A stretch of 64,000 bases of DNA from Irpex lacteus (GCA_001986395.2 MQVO02000044.1:114479-178478), one strand, 5' to 3'. Shown: positions 1 through 11,358, counted from the first letter of the stretch. Notes: generated from the sequence alone by a model not told the origin. Made by a program: numbers and translations.

Positions 1-750
1 TGCCGGAACAGTAGGAATATCAATGATAAGTACAGCATGGTCGGAGCCCATGCGGGAATTGGGATCAATAGTAAGAGAAGTAAGGGGATGGTCTACTAGC
101 TCGGAGCTGAGCCAAGCCAGGTCGATGACCGAAGGTTGGAAGGAGTGACGATGTGGGAAGTGGGTGAAGACGTCAGGTGTGTTAAGAAGGGACACCTGCA
201 CATCCGGCATGAAGTCGATGATGTCTTGGGCGTGCGCGTCGTTGCGGCGCGCGGACTCCCACAGCATGTGATGAGAGTTGAAGTCACCAGCGATGAGGGT
301 GAAGGGAGGGAGGTGGTGGGACTGGATGAGTGCTTTGGTCCCTTCATGGGTGTCTGGATGGCTGTAGACGTTAAGGAAGAAGCGTTCAGTGTCTCCAAAC
401 ATGAGAGAGAAGCAAAGAAGGTGCGGGTGGGAAATGATGTCATGTCTTGTGCGAGGGTTAGCTCCTCTCCAGCGGTGGTTGACGTAACATGCCACTCGGG
501 CGTTGTGGATATCACGTACTTCAAGTAGAAGCCAGTCGGCGGGCTGTGCTTGAGTTCCGAAGAACTCATCACCATCTGGGTTTGTTGGTGACGGTACGTG
601 CTTGAGCACGGAGTAAGATGGTTCCTGAATGAAAATAGCATCAGCAAACAGAAAGTGCTGCAGCGCTGCTGCAGTGTTATTTGCGGTATGATTAGCATTA
701 AATGAAATAACGCGAAATACTTGCGGGTTATACTGAGTAACGTTGGCCAT
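1..750 (-). CDS. LINE ORF2, N-terminal endonuclease part (partial)
   Basis: Continuous open frame of 250 codons from the ATG at 750 to the window edge, with no stop. It reads as an exonuclease-endonuclease-phosphatase fold: an early Phe-Asn-Ala-Asn block, then Gln-Glu-Pro (the catalytic-Glu region), a central GDFNSHH block (the conserved Asp/Asn pair), and a C-terminal GSDHAVL block (the catalytic Asp-His pair). In LINEs this domain nicks target DNA to prime reverse transcription. The ATG lies 6 nt downstream of the ORF1 stop, so ORF2 may be translated by reinitiation or termination-coupling. The reverse transcriptase half is outside the window. Confidence 0.85.
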   Translation of the reverse strand, partial: MANVTQYNPQVFRVISFNANHTANNTAAALQHFLFADAIFIQEPSYSVLKHVPSPTNPDGDEFFGTQAQPADWLLLEVRDIHNARVACYVNHRWRGANPRTRHDIISHPHLLCFSLMFGDTERFFLNVYSHPDTHEGTKALIQSHHLPPFTLIAGDFNSHHMLWESARRNDAHAQDIIDFMPDVQVSLLNTPDVFTHFPHRHSFQPSVIDLAWLSSELVDHPLTSLTIDPNSRMGSDHAVLIIDIPTVPA

Positions 751-756
751 GGGTAC

Positions 757-2649
757 TCAGTTAGTGATCCGGCCCATGCCAATGCGTTGGCCGCGTTTGG
801 CTTTGGCGAGCCGGGCGGCCTGTTGGCGGAGGTCGATGTGAGGGATGTTGCGAGCTGCTTGGGTTGCAGCTGCGGGAGGATGGGCTTCAATCCATTCGCG
901 ATCACGACGGTGCTGGAAGTAGGTGCAAGCAGGAGAGTCAGCGCGGTGTGCTTCATTGCAGTTAAAACACTTAGCGGGAGCGTTGGCCGCTACTCGGTCG
1001 TGCTCGCGCTCGTCATGCGCCTGGGCACAGATGGGGCATCGGACGACGGGTGAGCGGCAGATTTGGGAGGAGTGGCCCCAGCGCTGGCAGATGGCGCAGC
1101 GAGGGACCGCAGGGCGGAAGTTGTGAGCTTGGACAGCTCGACACACAGAGCCGTTGATGTATACCACTTGCCGCATGATCTGGCGCATGCAGCGGGAGGT
1201 GGAGCTATCGTGGAAGTCAACAAAAACGTTACCGTAGGTAGAGCCTTCCGCGATCTGAACACGCGGGTTGCCAATGAGAGTGATGCCATCGTAGGCTGGC
1301 TGAGAGAGGAGAGATTGGCGGATCTGTTCAACAGAAGCGGGGGAGTTAGCAGCAGATGGGTCAGGGAAAGGGACACGCCTGTATAAGACTCCGTTACGGA
1401 ATCGGAATTTTGATACCACAGGCTGAGCAGCGTTGAGCCCAGGGCACTGATTCCAGAAGTTCTCGACGAGCATTTCGGTGCCGTCGATAGGAGAGGTACG
1501 GAATTGGATATGTAGGGTGTTGCTCATCCATCGTACGAAGAGTACGTCAGGAGCGTCCTCCGGTAGGCGTTCGTCCATCTTGGCGTTCTCGTACAGCAGG
1601 GCGAACTCGCTCAACAGAGCTTGGTCGTTGGGGATCTGAGAAACATTAACATGAGTACCTTCCGCAGGTTTTACCGTTATGACTTTCGAGGCGCCGCGAG
1701 GGGCGTGCTTGGGAGTGGCGCGATTGGCGGGGCGAGTTGGGGCCATGCGTGAGGCCATATCGAATATGGTTGCGGCGGGCGCATCAGGCATCGCCGCAGT
1801 GAGCATCCTGGCTGTGTCGAGGACAACGTTTGATGCGTTGGGGTTCTTGACTACTTGAGCGAAAGTGGGAGGAGGGCGAGTGGCGATCGGAATTGGGGGC
1901 GGTGTATTATGCGCCGGGGCGAATGGAAGGGTGGTCTGGACAGTGTGGTGAGTTGGGACGCCGCCAATGCGCATGGCGCGCCTTGCAGCCGTGGCGGGCG
2001 GGACTTGGCGAGTGGGAATGGGAGCGGATGCTGGTGCGCTAGGTTGTGCAGCGGGACGAGGGAAAGCAGCTGATGGGGATGGTTGAGGGCGAACTGGCTC
2101 TGAGACGTTGGTACGCACACGTATATCATTGTCTACAATAGAGTTCCATTGATTTACGAGCGTGCGAATGTTGTTGTAGATGGGAGTGATGGTGTTATCG
2201 AACGAGGTAGCGTCGCCCGCGAGGTTGCGAATGCGGCCAATGACACGGGGTTCAGTGATGAACGCAGCAAGAGTGGACAGGGTGGTGGCAAAGACGGGGA
2301 GCGATTCGGTCACTTGCTCATCGTTTGCGTATGCGACGTATGCGCCAAAAGGGGGAGAGTAGTCGTCGTCCAGAGGTTGATCCTCGGTTTCTGGACCAAA
2401 GAGATCGATATCGTGGGGTTCCTCGGATCCGGGCGCTCCGGGACCAAGAGCGTCGGGACCGATGGAAACTTGTGGAACTTGAGGCGGGACGAAGGGGGGT
2501 GCTTGTGAAGGCTGGCCTTCAAGGCTACCAGGAGAGGGGAGACGTGGGAGGGTTCTGAAGTCGTCACGAGGAGGGGTATATTCGAGGCTGATGCTAGAGG
2601 CGCGAGATATGCCAGGAGGCACATCCGCTCCCGGGGGCGAATCTGACAT
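757..2649 (-). CDS. LINE ORF1, gag-like zinc-knuckle protein
   Basis: Uninterrupted 630-codon frame starting with ATG at 2649 and ending TGA at 757. The N-terminal two thirds are Pro/Ala/Ser-rich and look disordered. A more ordered region follows (about residues 350-510). Near residues 515-580 are three cysteine clusters: CAICQRWGHSSQIC (C-x2-C-x4-H-x4-C), then CPIC with following His residues, then CFNCNEAH...C. This arrangement is typical of nucleic-acid-binding ORF1 proteins of non-LTR elements. The last 50 residues are basic. The intact frame argues against long decay. It probably coats the element RNA; the function is inferred from family resemblance. Confidence 0.85.
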   Translation of the reverse strand: MSDSPPGADVPPGISRASSISLEYTPPRDDFRTLPRLPSPGSLEGQPSQAPPFVPPQVPQVSIGPDALGPGAPGSEEPHDIDLFGPETEDQPLDDDYSPPFGAYVAYANDEQVTESLPVFATTLSTLAAFITEPRVIGRIRNLAGDATSFDNTITPIYNNIRTLVNQWNSIVDNDIRVRTNVSEPVRPQPSPSAAFPRPAAQPSAPASAPIPTRQVPPATAARRAMRIGGVPTHHTVQTTLPFAPAHNTPPPIPIATRPPPTFAQVVKNPNASNVVLDTARMLTAAMPDAPAATIFDMASRMAPTRPANRATPKHAPRGASKVITVKPAEGTHVNVSQIPNDQALLSEFALLYENAKMDERLPEDAPDVLFVRWMSNTLHIQFRTSPIDGTEMLVENFWNQCPGLNAAQPVVSKFRFRNGVLYRRVPFPDPSAANSPASVEQIRQSLLSQPAYDGITLIGNPRVQIAEGSTYGNVFVDFHDSSTSRCMRQIMRQVVYINGSVCRAVQAHNFRPAVPRCAICQRWGHSSQICRSPVVRCPICAQAHDEREHDRVAANAPAKCFNCNEAHRADSPACTYFQHRRDREWIEAHPPAAATQAARNIPHIDLRQQAARLAKAKRGQRIGMGRITN

Positions 2650-2650
2650 G

Positions 2651-3509
2651 TGAGCGAAGGTTGATTGACAAAAGGGTCCGGGTTGAATTGAGAAGCCTGG
2701 TAAGTTGGATTCTTTGAAGGGGGTTATTCACGCGGTGTTGGAGTAGTAGAATGGGATTCCTGTGAAGCTGAAGAACTCGCAGGGGGGAAAGGAAGTGGGG
2801 TGGTGTCGAGGGAAGCAGTGAATAGACCGTGGGAAATTTCCGGATGGTGATGGTACGGGTTCAAAAAGAGTTGAAACTGGATGGGGTTACGTGAAGGATA
2901 CACGTTCGCTGCGCAATTGCAACGTCGTCGACTCTCGAAGATGTAAAGTCAGAAGGAGGTTGAGTTTGTATCGCCGTTGCCAGCATTGTTGAACGTGCCT
3001 GCATAGGCAGAGGCATGGCGTTTCCTACTCTCAGATCAGGAGCTCGAGTCGACGCTGGTTATTTGACCCCGCGCATGCGCATGAGATGGCAAGTATTCGC
3101 ATTGTTTACAGTATACCGTGACATCTCTTCACCTGATCATCGATCATTATCATCGTCTCAACAGCACATACGTATTGTTCATCCTGCGCTCTATCCTGAG
3201 TTTATCTCTAGCGGAGCATATGGAACTTGCTCGTAATACTGGTCGCAGCATGCATCCTCTGAGCGCGACGCCATCTTGACCATATGGATTGACTGTGGCC
3301 CACTGTCCGACAGGCTTCAGTTTTGCCGACACTACGCTCTGCTCGTAGGTGCAAGTGCCGTCTTCTCTCTTCCTCTATACTCATAATTGTCAGGTCACCA
3401 TGTGGCAGAACACACATGTGCGTTCCTTATTCACTATGTTCTATGATCTACTCACTCAAGCTTCTCCGACCGACCCCTCTTCAGCAGCCGCCTTTGGCTC
3501 GGCTCAAAG
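2651..3509. other. Intergenic: LINE upstream flank and RNase gene upstream region
   Basis: No coding region is supported here. The part next to ORF1 is probably the 5' untranslated part of the element; the rest is upstream sequence of the ribonuclease gene. Short open frames lack splice context or recognisable content. Confidence 0.5.
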
Positions 3510-3516
3510 TATATAT
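3510..3516 (+). promoter_or_regulatory. TATA box of the ribonuclease gene
   Basis: TATATAT lies about 85-90 nt before the ATG at 3600, followed by a pyrimidine-rich leader (CT-rich 3545-3595). Both are common in strongly expressed fungal genes for secreted proteins. The assignment rests on position and motif only. Confidence 0.6.
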
Positions 3517-3599
3517 GCAGTCGTCCAACCCATGAAACTCTCCGCTAGCCAGCCTACTCGCTCACCACTCTCCTCCCTCGCACCCCTATCCTCTACGAG

Positions 3600-4272
3600 A
3601 TGTTCAAGCAGATCGCTGTTACCCTCATCGCTGCATATGCGGTCACAGCAGCCTCCATCGCTGGCCGTGCCCTTCCTTCAGGGACTGTGACGTGCGGGAG
3701 CAACAAGTACAGCGTCTCGGCGCTCACGGCTGCTATCAATGCTGGCGTCAAGGATTTGAACAGTGGGAACTTGCCAGGTGCGTCGAACCCTTCCATAGTT
3801 CGCAATCGTGCTGAGCAAAGGTGCTCCTGATCTGTAATCAGATAACTATCCTCATCAGTACTACGAGTGAGTGTCCCACGTCGAGCTATCTTGTGTGAGC
3901 TTCTAATCGAGAGAACTACAGTGAGGCATCGGAGAACATCAAGCTCTACTGCAGTGGTAGTGGACCCTGGTACGAAGTGCGCATCCTGTATCTCCAATCT
4001 CTCCTTGTTTGTATATGCTAAACGCAATTGCATTGTTCAGTTCCCCCTCTTGCCCAGCGGCGCCATCTACACATCGAGCGAGAGCAACTACCAGTCTCCT
4101 GGCACGGATCGTGTTATCTTTACCAAGAGTGGCACCTACTGCGCGTAAGTTGTTTCTCTTCAATGTCTTACTTGTACTCGTTCAATACTGATTACATGGC
4201 TTCGTTGGTAGCGTGGTCACGCACACGGGTGCTGCCAGTTACGACGGCTTCGTCGCATGCAAGGGCGACTGA
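3600..4272 (+). CDS. Secreted guanyl-specific ribonuclease, RNase T1/N1 family
   Basis: Five exons: 3600-3777, 3842-3866, 3922-3976, 4041-4144, 4212-4272. All junctions are GT-AG and the phases add up to 141 codons (140 aa). Residues 1-18 form a signal peptide. The mature part has the order seen in RNase T1: a Tyr-Pro-His motif (Tyr62, His64), a Tyr-Glu-Phe-Pro motif (Glu86), Asp-Arg-Val (Arg110) and a Thr-His-Thr-Gly motif (His125). These match the T1 catalytic set Tyr38/His40/Glu58/Arg77/His92. Four cysteines (32, 78, 120, 137) can form two disulfides. The family cuts single-stranded RNA after guanosine outside the cell. It lacks the long loops of the sarcin group, so a plain scavenging RNase is more likely than a ribotoxin. 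Confidence 0.9.
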
Positions 4273-4639
4273 ACAACTCTCTTTCTGTAGCAATCTCGGG
4301 TCTTGCTATGTTGTATCTCTACTCTGGGGTACGCAAACGTATTACAGTCGCTTCACATCGGAAGATCACAAGCTTGAGATTAAGCTGTAATGCGTCGAGC
4401 CCTATGTCGTGGATGCCGCCGCAGAAATAGTGGCTCAACGCGCAGGTGAACCTTCTAGATTTGCTCAGGCCTGTTTTGAGCCAGAGCGCGACGTGCTCGA
4501 CGGATATGATTTCGCGCAGCCCGTCTCTCTAAGGTAACGACCCTTCAACATGTCAGCAGTCGATGCCGATGAGTTGCATCATATGTTATGACAATATTAT
4601 AGGTTTGACAATAGGTTACCTGTAGTATAGTACAACATT
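4273..4639. other. Intergenic spacer between convergent genes
   Basis: This separates the RNase 3' end from the 3' end of the minus-strand F-box gene. It should hold both 3' UTRs and terminators. Nothing else is recognised. Confidence 0.5.
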
Positions 4640-6151
4640 TTAAGTAGTCTGCGCATACCGACACGAACCAGCATGTCCACACTTGTACCTGATGTAACGA
4701 AGTTTCCGCCGTTGGTTCTCGGCATCAATGACATGCCCTGAAAGCACTACACCCCTAAAATGATGCGGGGTAATAAACTTCGGGGTAAAGATATGTTTGA
4801 AATCCCGCATCTCGTACGCAAGGCACGGGCGTTGGTCGAATGCCTGCTCGAAGTCGACGCTGATCTCCTCGAGGCGAGACGCCCTTGCACACCACTCCCT
4901 GAGCAAGTCCCACCGAAGACTATGCGGATCCGTCACGACACCGCGGAGACCTATCGAAACACGACGAAGCAGGCCAGCAACGGGAAGGTTCAGGATGTAG
5001 AGTAGCGCAGCCCAACCGTCTTCATGGCTCGTGTAAGGTAGAGACGAACGGTCTTCAGTTGGGTGCATTGCGACATGACTGAGGTTGCGGGTCGTGTATG
5101 GAAGGGTGATAGTTATCTTGATCTCCTGTAAAAACTTGCAACTTGAGATGGCATGCTCCATCGTCGAGGGCTCGGAGAGGTCACAAGATCTGAGGCCTTG
5201 GGGACGAACTGTCAGTGACGGTGTATTCAGAAATACCTATGGGCACATACCACTGTTCACAAATCGGTTTATATCAACGGAGAGCCCGGTAATGTTTGTG
5301 CTGGCTGCTAACACGAGGTTAGACAAAGACTGCCACGCAGAGCTGGAGTGCAGAGATATCGTGAGATGCTGCAGAGCACCAACAATGCCGACCTTAACAA
5401 GATACAGTGGCATGAGGTTCTCATATTTATCTTGACCATGCATGATAAGTCGGTCGATTCGTGTGCGACAACGCGTACCGACGCGGGCAGCAAAGGCTTC
5501 CACGAGGTCCATCCGTTCGGCGGCGGACACTTCATCATACATCAAGCATGGAAGGTCCGAAATAATGACTAGCTCGTGGATTTCTTTGAAGAGGAGGAGC
5601 AGGCTTGCAAAGATTGTGCACTGGGCAAGCAAGGTAAAGGTACCTTCCTGGTAGACCAGCCTTTCTATTGCGTAGGAGCGCGCGGGAGGGTTCGGTTGCG
5701 TTGCACCCAAGTCATTCTCCATGGTTATACGCTTGATACATAATTGTCGCAGAGTTGGAAGAGCCCGCAGAAGGCCTTCTAGCACATTGATCTGGATTTC
5801 AGCGTGCAGGACGTCCAATACGCGCACATATGCGGCAATCTGAGGTGACTGCTCGTAGAATCGCAAATGGTGTGACACGTCGGTGGACCGCGCAAAGTGG
5901 TCATAAATCTCGATAGAGCGGAAGAGATGTGGTACGGTAATGTTGTTCCACCGCTTGGAAACCAGAGAACATGCCTTCCAGGCACTGGTCATGGTCTTTG
6001 TATCGCTGCGTTCGACGTCAATGATGTCCGTGACGCCAGCCCGCCAGCAGGGTTCGTATAGGGCTGCGATCACTGCATCTAAGATTTCGTCTGGAATTTT
6101 GTCGACAGAGTTGAATGTAGCGACGGTTAAATCGGCGCTGTCTTCGTGCAT
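4640..6151 (-). CDS. F-box/LRR-like protein A
   Basis: Two exons (6151-5251 and 5196-4640) with a 54-nt GT-AG intron give 485 aa. The start is the first in-frame ATG; an upstream exon cannot be excluded. Residues about 15-65 are F-box-like: Leu/Ile-Pro-Asp-Glu-Ile-Leu, then an Ala-Trp-Lys-Ala-Cys-Ser-Leu-Val-Ser-x-Arg-Trp block and a following Pro-His-Leu-Phe. The remainder consists of leucine-rich beta/alpha segments without a strict repeat. The C-terminus has the cluster signature FDQRPCLAYEMR, then a Cys-x-His tail (KCGHAGSC). F-box proteins link substrates to SCF ubiquitin ligases through Skp1; the substrate is unknown. It is a paralogue of the genes at 9875, 11994, 27129 and 28944, and its intron position is shared with them. 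Confidence 0.75.
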
Positions 6152-6169
6152 TGCACCAGATTGCACCAC

Positions 6170-6836
6170 CTTGAAAGCCAGTCGGGGATCCTGCCTACAA
6201 ATGTCAGCGCCCTTCTCCTCGTGTCATTAAGTATGTGCAGTGTTCTTAACTGCATATACTTACTCTAGATCGTGTCACGTCTGTACGATGACTTATTCAC
6301 TCCAGAAATCGACGGTGCAGCTTGGGTGCAACCTTTGAACTTGGTCGGTCGCGAGTCACGGCCACGTGGTCTAGATTCTCAGGACTCCTTATTGGCTCAT
6401 CGTGTCTGCCTTTCCGCTTGAATAAAGTACAAACTTGAGGGCGAACCAGAATGGCGGCAGACTTAAGCCTTGCTCTAATGAGTCCGGACATCAGAACGGC
6501 AGCCATGTCTTATCGCTGAGCAGGGGCAGGCCCCTACGACTTAGTCCCCATTGAGGGCATCAAATACACCCGCCATTGGTGGCCCAGTGGCATTCAACAT
6601 ATATGCGACTGCCCACAAAAGAATGTTTATCCACAAAAGACAGTAACACAATTAAGTATTCAATCCAGTACGATAGGCTGCGTCAAAGAGGGAACAGAGC
6701 ACATCCATCATTTCGTACATCAGCTGGAGAAGACACTGAGCCATGCCGGTATGCGACCTATTCTAAACTTGAATGAGAATTTAATAAGATGACAAGCAGT
6801 CGTCAAGACATACCATAAACCTCGTCTAAGTAGACG
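6170..6836. other. Intergenic: upstream of F-box A, downstream of F-box B
   Basis: No supported gene. Only short open frames with no family resemblance. It probably holds the promoter of gene A and the 3' UTR of gene B. Confidence 0.45.
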
Positions 6837-8370
6837 TTAATGCATGTCGTAAGCTTCGGGTTGCGTAGAGGCATTGTATCGCTTGCACCGACTGTCTTCA
6901 CATCCGGTTGTAGTGAAGATAGATCTCCGCACACTGTCCTCCATGAACATGCGCTGGAACCCTCTCATCTCGTATTTGACGCAGTCCTGCAGCCGTCTGC
7001 GGCGGGAGGAATTCCTGGGAGGCTGCGAAATCGTCATGCCGATCGACTCGAGGCATGCAAAGTCGCTGCATACTTCTCGCATCCTGCTCCAAGACAATGA
7101 GTGGACACCACACCACTCCTCCTCAGACTTGTTACTGAAATCGGTGTAGAAGAAATCTAACTTGAGATGACGGAGACGAGTAATGGGGAGTAAGGCAGCA
7201 ACATCTGCCGCCATGTTCCAATACAAGTTCAATGCCTGTTCGGGGGGTACGGCGACGTTTTCTAAACTTTCGTGAGTGAACCTGAAATGGAGATGGAGAC
7301 GGAAGTACGTGAGCGCTGGGCATGCTGTGAGGCCTTCCTTCCAGTAGAGGGGGAGAAAGGCGTTGCCTAAGGAGATGATGAGCGATGGTCTGTCGTAACT
7401 TTGTAGTACGTACAAGGGTCCATATCGATGAAACTCGTATTGAGCATGATTGAAAGTCGCTGCAGGGTTGGTCCGATAGCGCAAAGCACTTCGCTGAATT
7501 TTATGAGGCTAAAATTGGTCCTAACGTCCATGACTAGTTCCTGCAGACTGCGCATCGCTCCTATGCCGTGAAGGAAAAGGACGATTGGAATGCCGAAGTC
7601 AGCTTCGATAAGGCCTTGCAGTACGAGGGACTGAACCCTTGGAGCCACGAGCTGACGTGCTGCAGCAACGATGGTGTCGTGCTCTATATTTCTAGTACTC
7701 CCTGGTTCGTGATTTATTCCCGTCATCCTGATCTTCCTTATCTCAAGGAATATCGACAGGAGACCGCAAAGTCCTGAAAGATTAGGCCGACCTCGCGCCA
7801 GCCCGAATGAAGCACATTCCAGAGCCTCGAGATGGTGGCGCCGAGAGCAAGGGTCTCGTTGAGTGGACGCATAATGGCACAGGATGTCGGTATGCCTTAC
7901 ATCCAGCACTCGAAGCTGGGGCAGACTTCCTAGTAGGCGATCCAGCTCCTCGATCCCGATGATAACACAACGTACTCGGAGACTTCGAACGTGCACTGCC
8001 ACCCAGTGAGCGGTCTCGAAGAATTGACATGCCTCCAGTAGATCGGTTATTTCGACACCGCGCAGCAAGTACGCCTGAGATATATCGCGCCATCGTGCAG
8101 ATACTAAAGAACAAGCTTTCCATGTTGGTATAGCATCCGATGTGAACTGCGATGGGCTACTGCCCTGGACTGCATCGAGGATCATCTGCATAATCTCTGT
8201 TGGGGGCTCGAATGGAGCGGCGGTCCTTCTGAAGGAACAAATGGGATGAATGGAGGCAATTTCCTCATCCGCGAGGACCTTGATGTTATCAATGCGACCA
8301 CAAGAGTATGCGGCTATGTGAGTGAGGGTGACAACGAAGAAGCTAGAGGACTTACGGCGCTCGTCGACAT
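6837..8370 (-). CDS. F-box/LRR-like protein B
   Basis: Proposed four exons: 8370-8356, 8313-8279, 8228-7414, 7366-6837. All introns are GT-AG and phases close to 464 aa. The two short 5' exons are the least certain part; they supply an ATG that the main exon lacks. The F-box-like start is PFEPPTEIMQMILDAV followed by TWKACSLVSARWRDI. The C-terminus has LQDCVKYEMRGFQ, a variant of the YEMR block, and a tail with GCEDSRCKRY. It is closest to the gene at 15548-16978 (shared FEPP start and DCVKYEMR). The likely role is substrate recognition for an SCF ubiquitin ligase, by family only. Confidence 0.7.
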
Positions 8371-9384
8371 TCCGTGGGCCTTTATTAGCCAAACTGCAAG
8401 CAAAGGAAACGCAACCCTCCTGGTAAGTCACAGTTGTGGAACAGTGAGCAAAGCTAAAGCGTACATACTACCTAGATCTGATGATGAGTGGCAAACGGCA
8501 AGGGTAGCTGGGACGACGAAGCGCCGAGAACCTTGAAAAGGCGTCTCTCATCCTCGTGGCGTTCACTGGCACCGCGCGGCGTCGTGACAAGGTGATTCTT
8601 GCTTTCGCTTTCACCATCGTCTACTCGCTCTGCAGCTATGTATACAATTTCGACAGCCCCACAAAACCAGGATACGATCACCAAGTTTGACGCAATATTT
8701 CTCCAATCTGCTTCCAATACTAGCCTCATTATCATTATCGGAGGTCTCGTCTTTTAGCCACTATCGACAGCTGATTCTTGAGCTCTATCTCTTCACGCTG
8801 GTCTGATGTACGCTCCATAGAAGAATACGCCTGCTCGTTTGAACCTTTACAGCTGGTAGTCGTATGCGTGGACCCGCGCGCACAGTGCTGGGAAATTGGT
8901 ATCGAGGAGAGCGGAAGGAACGGTGCGTTGTCATCGTGCTTATTATCGTGCAAGGAGCTGATACTGAAATTGATGGTCCTCTAGTTGGATAGCATTGATA
9001 GCAGATTCTCCACCTCAGCCGTTGCACGAGAGAGTGTCGCTTCCCTGTGCAAACACTCTCATATCCTTCTCCACGGCACCCTTTCTAGTCTTCACCCTCC
9101 ATTATGTTTTCAACTCCCGAAAGAATCACATACGGACAGGCGTACTCATTAATGCCAATGCTCCGAGCTGCAGTATCCTCCACTACGGCACTTAACTTGC
9201 TCTACGTTTCCGATTCCTCAGCGTCATTCATGGCCAAGCCACTGTCCTCGAGCTACCGGTGAGGCATGCGTCGCATAGCCCTACCTTCTTAAGAATTGTG
9301 TCCGGGTCCTTCTGACTTGCCAGGTAGGCTCTACGACTGCTGAAACTTGCGTCAGAAACGAAGCGGGATTGTACCTCGTTGCGT
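8371..9384. other. Intergenic, no recognised gene
   Basis: Holds the upstream region of F-box B and about 700 bp with only short frames. The right end runs into an F-box relic at about 9385, so part of it may be older, unrecognisable F-box sequence. Confidence 0.4.
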
Positions 9385-9560
9385 CTGAGTGGTCCTATCG
9401 GGGATTTCCACGCCCTGGACTGGCCCTGGCTCAAGACGTGGCCATCTACAGTACTTATGCGATCTCAAGGAGGATGAGATCTATCTCACCCCCATAGTAC
9501 ACGATCACATATAACGGCATATGCATGTTGCGTACCACGACGTCGACGCGTACGTCTCGG
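9385..9560 (+). pseudogene. Relic of an F-box gene C-terminal region
   Basis: The plus strand from about 9386 reads RLSGPIGDFHALDWPWLKTW. It closely resembles the C-terminal region of the next gene (IGDIHILDWDHFKTWISTV) and of the gene at 11994 (NDPHALDWGHLKTW). The frame then breaks by stop and shift; a degenerate His-Asp-His and Ala-Tyr-Ala follow where the paralogues have HDQR...AYEM. No matching N-terminal half is recognisable upstream. This is a dead tandem copy just before gene C. Confidence 0.55.
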
Positions 9561-9874
9561 CCTACGTTTCTAGCGGTTCGGAAATGTATGACTTCAGCTT
9601 GTTGTGTGCTAGATAGGACCTACTTCTTCGCTTCTCTTAATCACTTTGTGTGGAAGTATTAAAGTAAATATGTGCATTGAACAACCTAACACGTGATCGC
9701 GATTGTGAACGAGCTCGGAACTTGAACTTGAACTTGAACCAGCGTGTCTTCTAGACTGACGACGAGATCCTCTTTGGAAAAAGGCTCTATCTCGAGCATC
9801 AAGGTGAGCTATACACGATATATACTTAACGAGCATGCCTAAAGTACTCACGCTACGTAGATAGGTTGAGAGTT

Positions 9875-11358
9875 ATGTGCGAGAGTACTACTAGTAAGCG
9901 GCCGAGGATCGACGTCTCTCCGAGTCCTACGACGCAAACCATACATATTGGCAAGCACATTAACTTTCCTGACGAAATCCTGGACGCCATTATCGGAGCT
10001 CTCGGCCCTCTTTGTTGCGACTCCAACAAGCATATGGCATTACTAGACATAAGGAAAATATCGAGAACATGGCAGGCATGCTGCCTAGCCTCCAAGAGAC
10101 TCCGAAACATTACGCTTCCACATCTCTTCCACTCAGTAAAAATAATGTTTCCTGAGGAGCGGTTGGTACCATACATCAAATTCCTCAAGCAGACACCCTG
10201 GGTCGCGGTACATGTGCGAGAGTTCCAGCTGAGCTGCGACGAGCTGGATGTTCGCGTGTTGGAATCTCTCCTAGAAGTCCTTCCGTCCGTCAGCTCTCTC
10301 ATCTTGGATATAATCACTGTGTACAGCGACATCAACTTGGATCGCCACGGTTACGGTCGGCACCTGAACCGAAACTATGCTCTGAAGAGACTCGATTATT
10401 GTAGCGTCCCAGGCGAAGAATGCGCAAGTCTAGAGTATATCCTTCCACTGTTCTCGTGGATTGGTGATCTCGTTGTTGCGATCGGAATGACCAACGACTT
10501 TGATCTCCAATACTCAACCGACGCTGAAGACCATATCGAAGAGTTTATATCTCGAAGTGTAGTCGGGAAGACACGTATCGAAAACGTCATTTGCGGTGGC
10601 GATGCATACATCGGACGCTTCCTCCCACTCTACCTGCACCGGATTGGCGCAACGAACCACCTCAGGTATCTCGCGTTTCGCGTGAGAGGGCAATACTCCG
10701 CGCGGACGTTGGTCTGTTTTCTGGAAGCCACTCGCGATACTTTGGAGGCGCTGTGCATTGAAATTGTTGTGAATGGTGGTATGCGTTCAGATTACACCAT
10801 GATGCACATTGTTTATCATGCTGAGCTCCGCCTACAGGAACAGACGACTACTTAGCTGACTTGAAGACGATACTGCCCTCGTGTAAAGGAATCAAAGACA
10901 TCAAGGCAGTATTGATCGTCGGCCAACGTATGCGCTTTTATGATTATCATAAAGTCACCCGTCAGCAGCACCTCGCAGCTCAGACGCATGTGGACAACTG
11001 GTCGATGGCCTTGCAAGTACTGCAACTCGTACCGGTGGTCAACCTAAATCACGCCTCGGTATGCCTTGACGTCGCTATTGGTGACATCCACATCCTTGAC
11101 TGGGACCACTTCAAGACGTGGATATCTACTGTCCCCGAACTGAAGACGGTCAAGGTCAGTCTCGAGCAGATACACGATCAGCGGAGCTGTCTTGCGTATG
11201 AGATGCGAGGATATGAGCATTTGTTCACTCCGAGCTACGTTCGTATAGACAGCATGGCTGGCACATGGGGAGTCAGGAGGCGCGTGTCTCCAAATGCATG
11301 GAGGTGCCACCACGAGGGATGCTGCAAGCATGCAGAGGAGCATTCACTGCTGACATGA
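9875..11358 (+). CDS. F-box/LRR-like protein C
   Basis: Two exons, 9875-10778 and 10838-11358, with a 59-nt intron give 474 aa. The first ATG in the frame is at 9875; a good acceptor (CTACGTAG) just upstream suggests a 5' UTR intron. The F-box-like block is NFPDEILDAIIGAL (about residues 28-41), with TWQACCLASKRLRNITLPHLF. The C-terminus carries HDQRSCLAYEMRGYEHLFTP and the tail CHHEGCCKHAEEH. The intron sits at the same codon context (Asn-Gly-Gly) as in the paralogues. It is nearest to gene D. Its likely role is as an SCF adaptor; the substrate is unknown. Confidence 0.78.

Larger units (their letters stand above)
1..2650 (-). mobile_element. Non-LTR (LINE-like) retrotransposon, truncated by window edge
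   Basis: Two consecutive minus-strand reading frames have the order expected of a non-LTR retrotransposon: a long ORF1 ending in zinc knuckles, then an ORF2 that begins with an apurinic-type endonuclease. The reverse transcriptase would lie beyond the left window edge. ORF1 is intact and ORF2 is open to the edge, so the copy may be recent. The 5' end of the element is not defined; the 300 bp upstream of ORF1 (2650-2960) have no recognisable repeat. No LTRs are visible. The clade cannot be assigned without the reverse transcriptase. Confidence 0.85.

Noticed and set aside
3600..4272. Ribotoxin of the sarcin group
   Set aside because: The predicted mature protein is about 120 residues with the T1-type motif spacing and lacks the long basic loops of that group.
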